Below, one piece after another: positions 1 through 9,021 of a DNA stretch of 64,000 nt. Numbering within the stretch: the stretch's first letter is position 1; each line of letters begins with the position of its first letter. This DNA is from Vibrio sp. VB16 (GTDB lineage: Bacteria; Pseudomonadota; Gammaproteobacteria; Enterobacterales; Vibrionaceae), in NCBI RefSeq assembly GCF_015594925.2, contig NZ_CP087590.1, positions 2,232,001 through 2,296,000 on the forward strand. The letters run 5' to 3'. The notes below the pieces were generated by a model. The model ran no database searches and had not been told where the DNA came from. It worked only from the letters and a program-made list of their open reading frames with translations. The translations under genes were made by a program, and so were the position numbers.

Positions 1-717
1 GTCAAAAAGTGCGATATAGCTGAGTTTTTCGGGGCGAATGAGTAGCCGTTGAGCCAAGGAAATATCCATCAAAATACGGTTGCCTAAGCTAAAGCTTTCA
101 CTCAAACTTACTACCTTAAGCTTTTGTCCTGCCAGCGTGATCTCGGTGTCTTCGGCTAACGTTTCTGCCTGCGCTCGACTCATTAACACAATCGGTTTGC
201 CCGCCAACATATCGGTGACGGGAAGACGATTATCAAACAGCGATAGGCGGTTATTGTTGTCAGCGCCACGGTTGTCTTTATTCAGTGCGGTTAAGGCCGC
301 AACAAGATCACTGCCTTGAACCTGCCAACGGTTACCGAAGCCATCGAGCAATGATCCTTCTATAACCGCCAAGCTCTGACTAAATCCAGCATTTCTGAGA
401 TCGAAATAGATAGCATCATCAAGCAACGGTTGTCCTATGTTGGGTGTAATAAACCAATTGGCCTGCTGACTTAGTTGCTCGGATACGGCGCTGTAACTGC
501 GTTTGGCGTTTTCATTGATCGCCCTAACCCCGGTAAGCAGGGTAACCGCAAGAACGATACCTATGATAATTGCGCCCGCCTGAAGCGGTGCTTTTTTGTA
601 GTGTGCTAAGAAGATCTGCAAGCAAAGCTTGGTCTTTGTCAACAAGGCATTCTTAGGAATTAATTTTTTAAAGAATGCCTTTTTAAAGAATGAATGACCG
701 CCAGAATGGCTACTCAT
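1..717 (-). CDS. FtsX/MacB-type ABC transporter permease, N-terminal part
   Basis: The reading frame is open from an ATG at 717 to the left edge of the window, so only the first 239 residues are seen. A short basic cytoplasmic start is followed by one hydrophobic segment at about residues 47-65 (AIIIGIVLAVTLLTGVRA) and then a long soluble stretch. That is the N-terminal TM plus periplasmic MacB_PCD-like layout of FtsX-type permeases. The ATG overlaps the stop of the upstream ATPase gene (ATGAGTAG), so the two are translationally coupled and should form one exporter of the LolCDE/MacB class. The substrate cannot be read from this fragment. Confidence 0.75.
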   Translation of the reverse strand, partial: MSSHSGGHSFFKKAFFKKLIPKNALLTKTKLCLQIFLAHYKKAPLQAGAIIIGIVLAVTLLTGVRAINENAKRSYSAVSEQLSQQANWFITPNIGQPLLDDAIYFDLRNAGFSQSLAVIEGSLLDGFGNRWQVQGSDLVAALTALNKDNRGADNNNRLSLFDNRLPVTDMLAGKPIVLMSRAQAETLAEDTEITLAGQKLKVVSLSESFSLGNRILMDISLAQRLLIRPEKLSYIALFD

Positions 718-1381
718 GTATATTACCTTGCTCCAGATGCCAATGTCGGTTCATGAAACCCGCGCACGTCTGGCTATGAGTAACCAATAATATGCTCGTG
801 TTGTTCTCTGCTGCTAACTCACACAGAAGTTCCATCACCTCTACGCTTGCCGTTTGATCCAAATTACCGGTTGGTTCATCTGCAAGTAATAACTCGGGTT
901 GATGCGCGAGTGCTCTGGCGATAGCCACACGCTGCTGCTGCCCTCCCGACAGGTTCTCAACATGACGACCCAATAGAGTTTTTAAACCCAATCGGTCAGC
1001 CAGATGATCACACCAGTCATTCCATTCAAGGTTATTGAGTTGCAGAGGGAACGCAATGTTATCGGCGACGTTCAAAGGCGTAAGAAGATTTAGCTGCTGA
1101 AATACAACACCTAGATTCTGATGGCGAAACTGACTCCAGCGTCTATCTGGCCAATGTTGAGTATTGTTCCCTAAGAGCGCAAGTTGTCCGGAACTGGGTG
1201 GTTCGAATCCTGCTATGACGTTAAGTAAGGTACTTTTGCCGCTTCCACTGGCACCAGTAAGTGCAACGGTGTCGCCACGAAAGAGGGTTAGCCCAAGTTT
1301 ATCTAATACTCTGTGGCACTGGTCGCCATCAATAAACTCTTTAGTTATCTCATCTAACTGAACTATCTGCTCTTTTTTCAT
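710..1381 (-). CDS. ABC transporter ATP-binding protein, LolD/MacB class
   Basis: This is the ATPase partner of the adjacent FtsX-like permease. Walker A is GASGSGKS, the signature is LSGGQQQRVAIARAL and Walker B is LLLADEPTGNLD. The EPTGNLD form is typical of LolD/FtsE/MacB-type ATPases. The frame is open upstream to 1516, but the extra 45 residues do not resemble the family. The ATG at 1381 (MKKEQIVQLDEITKEF) gives a normal length of about 223 residues and is the start I prefer. It probably powers extraction or extrusion of a lipid, lipoprotein or peptide at the inner membrane. Confidence 0.85.
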   Translation of the reverse strand: MKKEQIVQLDEITKEFIDGDQCHRVLDKLGLTLFRGDTVALTGASGSGKSTLLNVIAGFEPPSSGQLALLGNNTQHWPDRRWSQFRHQNLGVVFQQLNLLTPLNVADNIAFPLQLNNLEWNDWCDHLADRLGLKTLLGRHVENLSGGQQQRVAIARALAHQPELLLADEPTGNLDQTASVEVMELLCELAAENNTSILLVTHSQTCAGFMNRHWHLEQGNIHE

Positions 1382-1630
1382 TAGGATTCCATGCCTCAAA
1401 CCAATAGGACTAGCATAGCCTATTATTCTTATCGCAAAAACGAGAAAAGCGTGGCATCGAATAATTTGTGAGATTGGGTTCTTAAACTCGTCATACGGTG
1501 GGTATAATCGAGCCACTTCGCTTTAGTCTTATACCTACCTCAATAACTACGTATCAACATAGGTGTCACTCCGTAAACCGATCAAGATGGTCATGTATGC
1601 TTAACATTGGCCTTTACTGACAATTAGGAA

Positions 1631-2521
1631 TTAACGCCTCAGTAAAGTGCCTGTATAAATGCCCACAATGATAGAGATCACCGCCACAGCGCCTGCTGGT
1701 GACAGGGCCGGTAGCGCTACCAATAGTTGAGTATCATTCCCACCACTGGCTAAAACCGCACCAAAGCCCATCAAACTGCCAGCACCAAAATGTTCTAAGT
1801 AGCGCTTAAGTGTTCCAGGTTCAAATTTAAATGATCTCGTGAGTAATGCAGCCGCTAGCATGCCCAAAATCATAACGGTAATCAGCATAAAACGTTCGCT
1901 ACTCGGCCATGTATTTTCAGTACCATTCCAAACAGATAAACCAATACCTTTCAGCAAGCCGCTTGGGGTCCAACGAGGCTCAAAAACAAAAAGGCAACCT
2001 GCCATGAGACCGATACCCAACATGGACAACCACAATTTTCTACTACCAGTGTTCAACCTTAAAATAATGAATCCAAGCAGTATTGAACCCCCAATTAATA
2101 CACCATTATGAAGCATCATTGGTGTCTCGTAACTGCTGGGTTTAACATCAATCATTAATTTCACAAAGACTATCCATGCCACTAGCCAACCAGTAACCGT
2201 TGCCAGCATCACTAACTGCCCACGGGCCAGACGGCTAATTGTGGACACACCACAACCGAGATTCAACGCCGCCCCTAAGCCAAACAAAAAGCCGCCTACG
2301 GCAAAATGCCACGTGGGAAGGTACGTCATTAAATGGCTTGGCTGAGCAACAAAGTAGGTAAGACCAATAGAAAGCCATGACAACGTTCCGCTGAATACAA
2401 TAGCCAATAAAAGCGTGGGCTTTCCGTTACGTGCTTCTTGAACGCCTCTAACCATACAAAGTCCGGTGGTCTGTGCGAGATACCCCAGTAATCCAATCAA
2501 AATCAGAGAAAAGTAGAGCAC
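1631..2521 (-). CDS. YeeE/YedE family sulfur (thiosulfate) transporter
   Basis: This is a polytopic inner-membrane protein of 296 residues with eight or nine hydrophobic segments and the YeeE/YedE (DUF395) sequence pattern. Two conserved Cys regions are present: TTGLC with Cys22 and LNLGC with Cys90. The third conserved position, usually a GGC motif near the C-terminus, reads SGGND here (Asn262), so one of the cysteines that line the path in characterised family members is missing. The family moves thiosulfate or related sulfur species. The gene stands alone, convergent with nothing close by, and has about 200 bp of upstream sequence. Family assignment is firm and substrate is inferred. Confidence 0.8.
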   Translation of the reverse strand: MLYFSLILIGLLGYLAQTTGLCMVRGVQEARNGKPTLLLAIVFSGTLSWLSIGLTYFVAQPSHLMTYLPTWHFAVGGFLFGLGAALNLGCGVSTISRLARGQLVMLATVTGWLVAWIVFVKLMIDVKPSSYETPMMLHNGVLIGGSILLGFIILRLNTGSRKLWLSMLGIGLMAGCLFVFEPRWTPSGLLKGIGLSVWNGTENTWPSSERFMLITVMILGMLAAALLTRSFKFEPGTLKRYLEHFGAGSLMGFGAVLASGGNDTQLLVALPALSPAGAVAVISIIVGIYTGTLLRR

Positions 2522-2730
2522 GTAACCCCCTAGAAAAATTAAGACCTATGCACGGTAATAAAAATAAACGCTCCCGTATTATCCTAAAGTAATGTCTTAA
2601 TTTACTTCGGTTCTATGTGTTTATTTACACGCGTGCTTTCAAGGATTATAGACTGGTACAAACAAAACCAGCCACCTTCAAAGCAAATTAGACAATCCAC
2701 TCACTACATTCTACTACCCGATTGTCACAC

Positions 2731-3447
2731 TTAACGCCGCTTATTATTAGTGACCTTATTTAAGAACCCGAGTTCCACCATAGTAGACATATAACTATCT
2801 GGTTTGCTTAACACTTGCTCTTTTATTAACTTCACCATGCCTTCTTTACATCCTTCGTCATGATAAGCATCGAGAACTTCGTGAAGTGTTTGACGATGAA
2901 TATCGTGCACCCATAAACCCGCGACGTCCGCACCTGCACCGAAGTGCAATAATGCTATTTCTGGGTCACATTTATGAGCGACGCCCACAGAGTTATGCAA
3001 TGCAACCATCTCATGAATCAAATCTGCACGGTCGGTAGAGATCTCATGTTCTAAGGAAAAATCTCTGGCGACCTTCGCCCCTTCAACTTCGAAAGTACCG
3101 TCTTGTGGGGCAAGTTGCGTTAAACCTACGTCATGCATTATAGACCCCACAAAAAACACCTCTCGATCTATCGGTTTGTTGACCTTGTGACTCATCGCCA
3201 AACCAAATGCATAACTTCTTATACTGTGATTAAGAAGAAAGGTGGGACTATTTTGTTCGACCAAATGCAATGCCTCTTTGCATGCTTTTGTATCTGGGAA
3301 CTTGTAATGATCAGGAGAGACATACGGAGCATGTCGTCTGAGTACAACGTTACGCGTTTTTTCTGTGGCGGTACGGATATCTCCCTTAATGAAATGGCAT
3401 AACATACAGAGTTTACTTGGCTTAGGTTTCGAATGAGTGAGTTTCAC
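2731..3447 (-). CDS. HD-domain phosphohydrolase-like protein
   Basis: This is a 238-residue soluble protein. The HD metal site is visible as LNHSIRSYAFG, then GSIMHDVGL (the His-Asp pair) and HEMVALHNS. The layout (N-terminal LVEQNSPTFLLNHSIRSY) resembles HD proteins annotated as cyanamide hydratase-like or metal-dependent phosphohydrolases. The N-terminus has a Cys-containing stretch (LCMLCHF) that is outside the HD domain. It is divergent from the GlxA-type regulator at 3598, with 150 bp between them, so that regulator may act here. The substrate is unknown. Confidence 0.7.
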   Translation of the reverse strand: MKLTHSKPKPSKLCMLCHFIKGDIRTATEKTRNVVLRRHAPYVSPDHYKFPDTKACKEALHLVEQNSPTFLLNHSIRSYAFGLAMSHKVNKPIDREVFFVGSIMHDVGLTQLAPQDGTFEVEGAKVARDFSLEHEISTDRADLIHEMVALHNSVGVAHKCDPEIALLHFGAGADVAGLWVHDIHRQTLHEVLDAYHDEGCKEGMVKLIKEQVLSKPDSYMSTMVELGFLNKVTNNKRR

Positions 3448-3597
3448 AATTGAGTTCCTATAAGACGTATTAGTACATTTTGTCGATATGGTTCGCCAAA
3501 TAAATATGCAACTAACAATTCTATTGATTAATGTGGCAAGAAGTGATTTTATTTGAAATAACTATACGCTGAACCATGAACTCACCAAGTAGCATAC

Positions 3598-4593
3598 ATG
3601 ACAAATATCGCAATAAACTCGCCATCTATGCACCAAGTTGCCATTCTTCTTTTTGATGATGTTGTACTTACTGAAGCACTACTTCCTTACGAAACGTTCA
3701 GTCGAGCAACGCTGCCATGTGGTTCGCCTGCATACCATGTCTTTTTTTGTGGAAACGAAGAGATTGATAACAAAGAAGGGCTGTTGATTGGGTCTAAACA
3801 CAGCCTCGACAAACTATCGACAGCAGATACGATAATTGTTCCGGGTGTAAGAGATCTAGAATCTAGCATTGATGTAGCGATACTCGACGGGATTCGTAAG
3901 CATGCTGATAGAGGTGGAAGAATACTATCAATATGTACGGGAGCCTTTGTGCTAGCAGCGACGGGCTTACTCAATCACTTAGAAGTAACGACACATTGGA
4001 TGCACACCTCATTGTTGCAAAAAAAGTACCCCTTCGTCATCGTTAATCCAGAGGTTCTGTACATCGACAACGGGCAGATTTTAACTTCCGCAGGCGCTAT
4101 TGCAGGTTTAGATTTGTGTTTGTATGTGGTTGGCCTTGATTTAGGCCATTACATTTCAAACGACTTAGCAAAAATATCTGTTGTTCAAATGCACAGAGAA
4201 GGTGGACAAAAACAATTTATTAATCACAACCATCATGATTCTGGTAAGGGCCCAATCAACACTCTGCTCTATTGGTTGGAATCGAATTTGGGTGACAGCA
4301 TATCTATTGAGGATATGGCGAATCGAGTATTCATGACGACAAGAACCTTCAATCGAAAATTCAAAAATGAATTGGGGGTAAGCCCGACAGTATGGTTGAA
4401 CAATGCTCGAGTAAAGTACGCGCAGCGTCTATTGGAAACCACAACATTAAGCTTCGAACACATTGCCGTAAGATCTGGGTTGGGTTCTGCTACGAACTTT
4501 CGTCAACGATTCCGTAATCGTGTTGGTACTAGCCCAAGAGAATATAAAAAGGCGTTTTGTCACTCCCCAAAGATATCGACATATGGCAATTAA
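3598..4593 (+). CDS. GlxA-type transcriptional regulator (DJ-1/PfpI plus AraC HTH)
   Basis: This is a 331-residue regulator. The N-terminal DJ-1/PfpI-like domain spans roughly residues 10-190, with the nucleophile-elbow motif SICTGAFVLAATGLL. The C-terminal AraC double HTH spans roughly residues 225-320 (IEDMANRVFMTTRTFNRKF, then HIAVRSGLGSATNFRQRFR). GlxA proteins sense small metabolites and activate catabolic genes. The target is not evident. The divergent HD-domain gene shares its upstream region and is the simplest candidate. Confidence 0.85.
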   Translation: MTNIAINSPSMHQVAILLFDDVVLTEALLPYETFSRATLPCGSPAYHVFFCGNEEIDNKEGLLIGSKHSLDKLSTADTIIVPGVRDLESSIDVAILDGIRKHADRGGRILSICTGAFVLAATGLLNHLEVTTHWMHTSLLQKKYPFVIVNPEVLYIDNGQILTSAGAIAGLDLCLYVVGLDLGHYISNDLAKISVVQMHREGGQKQFINHNHHDSGKGPINTLLYWLESNLGDSISIEDMANRVFMTTRTFNRKFKNELGVSPTVWLNNARVKYAQRLLETTTLSFEHIAVRSGLGSATNFRQRFRNRVGTSPREYKKAFCHSPKISTYGN

Positions 4594-4782
4594 ACTCGTT
4601 TAGCTAAAATTGCGCAACTTCTCTACAAATAGAGCGCTTTGATATTAGCCCTAGTGTATATAAACTATGTCATTCATCAATAAGGCGAATGAAAGCGCTT
4701 TCTTTATATTCGCCAGATGGTTAGAATCTAGCCTTATCAATGCACATCTAACACACTAGAAATTATCGCTTTTACGTGTCAG

Positions 4783-7164
4783 ATGAATACTCGCATCCAA
4801 TACACCAGAGACGAACGACGGCATATTATCAACAATGAGTCACTTAACTGTATGAACAAAATGACACGCCTAAAGAATATCTGGACGATATTCTTTATAA
4901 TTTTCATCACATCATTCGTGATATTTTCTGGCGTGACCTATTATAATTGGACGTCCAGTAAGCAGATTGTGCTAAACAAACAGCGGACACATGTTGAACT
5001 TTTTGGTAATTCAGTTAAGGCATTTTTCGAGTCGCAAGAGTCATTGCTCGATATTCTCGGTGTTCACTTAATCACTCAACATCAATTACCAAAGCAACCC
5101 ATTCACGACTCTGTTCTTGACAACACCATGCTGTCTTATCCCGCTTTTTTGGGTTTAGGTCTAGTGGCCTATGACGGGCGGCCTTTGGTGACAAGCTCTA
5201 ACTTTGACTTGAGTAAGGTGCCAAACCTGATGCAACTCGAGCAAACGAGAGATTCATTTATTGACGCCAGAGAAAGCCATAAGATCAACACTGGGCCGAC
5301 ATATATGATAAAAGCGCTGGGGAGCCACACGTTTGCAATGCCCATCCGAAAGGCCATTTACTTGCCGCGTGATGCATCACCCGCTATTGCGGTTATGACG
5401 GCGGGCATCAAATTAGACAACACCCCTATCTTTGGTGGCCATACAGACTTAAAACCCTATCATCAGGTGGAAATCGTAAGGCGTGACAAGTATCTTCAAT
5501 TTAGCACGGATAATGAACACGTAAATTACACAATACCCGTCAGTGATCGATACTATTCCTCTCTAAAACAACATACTGACAATGAACAATATTTCAGTAT
5601 TTTTGACTATGACCAGCTTGAATCTGGGAAAACGTTTCAAGTGGTCGCCCACTATGACCCATACCTTGAATTTTGGTTTGTTTCCAAAATGGACAAGCAA
5701 TATATCGTCAGTATTTTCACCAATCGGTTTCTTGCCAGTCTCGCTATATTTTTTCTCTATAACATCGTGTTATTTTTGCTCATTCGTTCCATATCCAGAT
5801 CAGAAAAAAAGAATAAAAAGGAATTGCTCCAACAAGCGCATCATGACGCTTTAACCGGTTTACCAAATCGTATTTTGTTGTTCAATAGACTCCGCCAAAC
5901 CATTGCGACCTGCAACCGCAGCAATCACAATCATGCCTTACTGTTTTTAGACATTGATGACTTTAAAACAATAAATGACACCCATGGTCATGAATATGGC
6001 GACAGACTTCTCAAAGAAGCGGCATCTCGTATTCGTCAGTGCTTGCGTGTCGACGATACTCTGGCACGTTTTGGTGGTGATGAATTTGTGATTTTATTGC
6101 CTCAATTAGATGCCTCCATTGTCGCTGCCAAAGCGCAAGCAGAGCATATAGTGAACGATCTTCTCGAAACGCTTGCTCGTTCCTACTCACTTCAACAACA
6201 TCAATACAGCAGCAGCGTAAGTATCGGCATCGTGTTGTTTGATGATGATTCACACTCGAAGTCAGAGTTAATAAAACAAGCGGATATAGCCATGTATCAG
6301 GCAAAGCACTCAGGTAAAAATACGGCCTGTTTTTTTGACCCAGAGATGCAAAAAAAGGTCGCGGCTCAGTTTAATCTTGAAAATGATTTACGCATTGCGA
6401 TTATTGAGCAACAGTTTGAACTTTTCTATCAACCTCAAGTTAACCAGTCTAATCAAACTGTAGGTGCAGAAGCGCTTATTCGCTGGATACACCCTGAAAA
6501 AGGCGTAGTAGGACCGAACCAATTCATCCCCATTGCAGAGAAGACTGGATTGATCATTGCAATTGGAGAGTGGGTATTAAAAACCGCTTGTGAGCAGTTG
6601 AATCATTGGCAGCAACGCAAGGAAACCCAGCATCTCACGCTCTCAGTCAACGTTAGTTATAAACAATTTCGTCAACCTGATTTTGTCGCAATGGTCCGCA
6701 AGTTATTGAGCGAGCATAATCTTATAAATGGAAAGCTAAGGTTAGAATTAACTGAAAGTATGCTCGTCGATGACATGAAACGGACGATCTCCCATATGAA
6801 CGAGCTTCGGGAGCTTGGTGTTGACTTCTCTCTCGATGATTTTGGTACAGGATACTCTTCTCTTAAATACCTCAAAAACCTCCCTCTGAGTCAGTTAAAA
6901 ATAGACCAGTCTTTTGTTAAAGATGTCGAGTCCGATGCAAGCGACCAATCCATTGTAAAAACCATTATTTCTATGTCTGAAGCTTTAGGGCTTAACGCCA
7001 TCGCCGAGGGCGTGGAAACACTAGAGCAAAGGACCACTCTAGAAAGGGAAGGCTGCCTAGTTTATCAGGGGTATTTATACAGCAAACCCATACCTATAGA
7101 TGAGTTTGAAATGTATTTGAAAATCAAAAAGGAAAATAAGGACAATAAAGGGGCACATGTGTAG
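4783..7164 (+). CDS. Membrane GGDEF-EAL protein (cyclic-di-GMP turnover)
   Basis: This 793-residue inner-membrane protein has a TM at about residues 33-53, a periplasmic Cache/CHASE-like sensor up to about 315, a second TM at about 318-336, then GGDEF and EAL domains. The GGDEF site is intact (ARFGGDEFV), and an RxxD inhibitory site (RVDD) lies exactly five residues before it. The EAL domain keeps AEALIRW, ELTES, LDDFGTGYSS, KIDQSFV and EGVET. Both diguanylate cyclase and phosphodiesterase activity are therefore possible. No strong ribosome site is seen before the ATG at 4783, and the internal ATG at 4852 (MNKMTRLKN) is a plausible alternative start closer to the TM. Confidence 0.9.
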   Translation: MNTRIQYTRDERRHIINNESLNCMNKMTRLKNIWTIFFIIFITSFVIFSGVTYYNWTSSKQIVLNKQRTHVELFGNSVKAFFESQESLLDILGVHLITQHQLPKQPIHDSVLDNTMLSYPAFLGLGLVAYDGRPLVTSSNFDLSKVPNLMQLEQTRDSFIDARESHKINTGPTYMIKALGSHTFAMPIRKAIYLPRDASPAIAVMTAGIKLDNTPIFGGHTDLKPYHQVEIVRRDKYLQFSTDNEHVNYTIPVSDRYYSSLKQHTDNEQYFSIFDYDQLESGKTFQVVAHYDPYLEFWFVSKMDKQYIVSIFTNRFLASLAIFFLYNIVLFLLIRSISRSEKKNKKELLQQAHHDALTGLPNRILLFNRLRQTIATCNRSNHNHALLFLDIDDFKTINDTHGHEYGDRLLKEAASRIRQCLRVDDTLARFGGDEFVILLPQLDASIVAAKAQAEHIVNDLLETLARSYSLQQHQYSSSVSIGIVLFDDDSHSKSELIKQADIAMYQAKHSGKNTACFFDPEMQKKVAAQFNLENDLRIAIIEQQFELFYQPQVNQSNQTVGAEALIRWIHPEKGVVGPNQFIPIAEKTGLIIAIGEWVLKTACEQLNHWQQRKETQHLTLSVNVSYKQFRQPDFVAMVRKLLSEHNLINGKLRLELTESMLVDDMKRTISHMNELRELGVDFSLDDFGTGYSSLKYLKNLPLSQLKIDQSFVKDVESDASDQSIVKTIISMSEALGLNAIAEGVETLEQRTTLEREGCLVYQGYLYSKPIPIDEFEMYLKIKKENKDNKGAHV

Positions 7165-7226
7165 AAACGCCGTTCAGATTAAGTATTAAAATGTCATTAA
7201 TCCCAGTGGCCAAGTTCACCGTCTCC

Positions 7227-7700
7227 CTACAAATCAGGGTCACTTAAGTCTACTTCTGTTGAAAATTTGACTGTGCGTAGTGAAATCGAAGTATGAAATT
7301 TTCTAATATTCAGGTCTTTACGCAACGAACCATCCAGAAATTGTTCATATTCCGAAATATTTCTAACACGAACAATTAGAAGGAAATCATAGCTACCTGA
7401 TATTTGGTAACACTGGGTTACCTCTGGGTATTTCAATATCAGAGTGCGGAAACGTTTGTAGATATCGCCTCTATCTCTGTCCATCTCTATCGAAACCACA
7501 AACGTCATAATGTTTCCAGCCAACTCAGGGTTAACCAACGAAACGTCGCCAATAATGGCCTCCCCTTCGCGTAAACGTTTTACGCGCTTTAGACAAGCTG
7601 GAGGAGAAAGCCCAACTTCTTCTGCAAGATCTACGTTAAGTATTTTATTATTTTTTTGCAGAATCATTAATATTTTTCGATCTAACCGGTCTATTTCCAT
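7227..7700 (-). CDS. Lrp/AsnC family transcriptional regulator
   Basis: This is a 157-residue Lrp-type protein. The N-terminal winged HTH (LDRKILMILQKNNKILNVD, then LSPPACLKRVKRL) is followed by a RAM/AsnC ligand domain (VVSIEMDRD, QCYQISGSYDFLLIVRV). It is divergent from the nucleoside-gate membrane gene at 7852 across a 151-bp AT-rich interval, which is the classic layout for an Lrp-type regulator and its transporter target. The effector is probably an amino acid, by family, and cannot be read from sequence. Confidence 0.9.
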   Translation of the reverse strand: MEIDRLDRKILMILQKNNKILNVDLAEEVGLSPPACLKRVKRLREGEAIIGDVSLVNPELAGNIMTFVVSIEMDRDRGDIYKRFRTLILKYPEVTQCYQISGSYDFLLIVRVRNISEYEQFLDGSLRKDLNIRKFHTSISLRTVKFSTEVDLSDPDL

Positions 7701-7851
7701 AATTTCCTCACGCCATAATTTAAGAAATGTGACACCAAAAAATTGAGTACAAAAGAAATTGAACTCTCCTTTTGATTTATATTACGAAATACAATTAATC
7801 ACAACTCTCTTATCATAACAGTCTGATACTCATCAGATAAGAGATTGAAGA

Positions 7852-8805
7852 ATGACCCGAATCGTATCCGAGATTAAACATTTAGGCCATGACATAGTGG
7901 CGACGACGACATCGCTATTTAAAATAATGATCCCCATGATTATTTTGATTAAATTGGCCGATGAACTAGGAGGCGTAACATTGCTCAGTGGTTTACTCGA
8001 ACCAGTAATGGAAACGCTTGGGCTTCCAAACTCAATGGCGCTAGTTTGGGCTACCACTATGTTGACTAATCTTTATGCAGGGATATTCGTTCTCATTGAT
8101 ACAGACGTAACATTAACGGTTGCTCAAGTGACCGTGTTAAGCAGCTTATTACTCATCAGTCACGGACTACCAATAGAAGGCATGATATCGAAAGAAGCGG
8201 GTGTGCCGATGTGGGCAACACTTCTATTGAGGGTGGGTGGAGGACTTAGCTTTGCATGGATTCAAAATGCGTATTTTGAATTTATGGGCACGCATCAGCA
8301 CGCTGCACAAATACTTTGGCAAAATGAACCACCCATTTATGAAAACTACTTCGACTGGATTATTGGGCAAGCAGCAAATCTATTTAGTATCTTCGTTGTC
8401 ATTTGTGTTCTTATCACTGCACTTCGACTACTGAAGTTAATCGGAATTGAAAATGTGATGGCAATGTTGATGATGCCTTTACTAAAAATACTAAGAGTAA
8501 GCAAAGAAGCCGCCAATTTAGCCGTAATTGGTATTACATTAGGTCTTTCCTATGGCGGGGGGCTAATCATTAATGAAACAAAGAATGGTAATCTGACAAC
8601 GAAAGACGCATTAATTACCGTGATGCTACTTAATTTGCTCCACAGCATCATTGAAGACACGGCATTAGTTTTACTTCTTGGTGCTGATCTAAATATGGTT
8701 CTTTGGTTTCGAATCATTTTTTCTGTTGGTGTAATGGCGATCGTTTCTCAAATATATTTAGCTTTTACTAACAGAAAAGACGCTGAATGTTGCAGGTCAA
8801 AGTAA
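7852..8805 (+). CDS. Nucleoside-recognition (Gate) domain membrane protein
   Basis: This 317-residue polytopic membrane protein has two Gate-like halves (about residues 20-110 and 180-290) separated by a hydrophilic linker rich in aromatic residues. Conserved-looking features are LWATTMLTNLYAG-type and LGLSYGGGLIINE-type helices and a LLHSIIEDTALVLLLG segment. Gate-domain proteins occur in nucleoside transporters and in spore-maturation-like proteins of unknown function. The divergent Lrp-type regulator suggests control by an amino acid or a nitrogen signal. Transport function is inferred. Confidence 0.7.
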   Translation: MTRIVSEIKHLGHDIVATTTSLFKIMIPMIILIKLADELGGVTLLSGLLEPVMETLGLPNSMALVWATTMLTNLYAGIFVLIDTDVTLTVAQVTVLSSLLLISHGLPIEGMISKEAGVPMWATLLLRVGGGLSFAWIQNAYFEFMGTHQHAAQILWQNEPPIYENYFDWIIGQAANLFSIFVVICVLITALRLLKLIGIENVMAMLMMPLLKILRVSKEAANLAVIGITLGLSYGGGLIINETKNGNLTTKDALITVMLLNLLHSIIEDTALVLLLGADLNMVLWFRIIFSVGVMAIVSQIYLAFTNRKDAECCRSK

Positions 8806-8855
8806 CACTGATAAGGCGGCGCTTATCAAACTAACATTAACCCACACCTGTCACG

Positions 8856-8895
8856 CACCTATCACGGACACACACCACCTATCACGGACACACAC
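8856..8895 (+). repeat. Two tandem 20-bp copies of the RAYT element left-end repeat
   Basis: Two exact head-to-tail copies of cacctatcacggacacacac lie 127 bp before the RAYT start. The core ggacacacac is nearly the inverse of the right-end core gtgtatgtcc (10441 region), so the two act as short imperfect terminal inverted repeats of the element. The same left end recurs at about 14958. Confidence 0.75.
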
Positions 8896-9021
8896 CATAA
8901 AGTCCTAGATATAGAATGATTTTATGACAAATTAATCGAAAAATCGTGCACTCTACGTTCCTTGATTTATTTTAGCCATTATTATCTTTACCTATCCATT
9001 ATTATTCTTTATACGGTATTT

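Noticed and set aside
1382..1516. N-terminal extension of the ABC ATPase
   Set aside because: The 45 extra residues do not resemble LolD-type proteins, and a standard start is available at 1381.
8856..8895. Tandem 20-bp repeats as a CRISPR array
   Set aside because: The units are head to tail without spacers, there is no cas gene, and the same sequence is the end repeat of the RAYT element.
8962..9021. Upstream start of the RAYT gene
   Set aside because: The frame is open, but the extra 20 residues are an isoleucine/tyrosine-rich run absent from the family. The ATG at 9022 fits.
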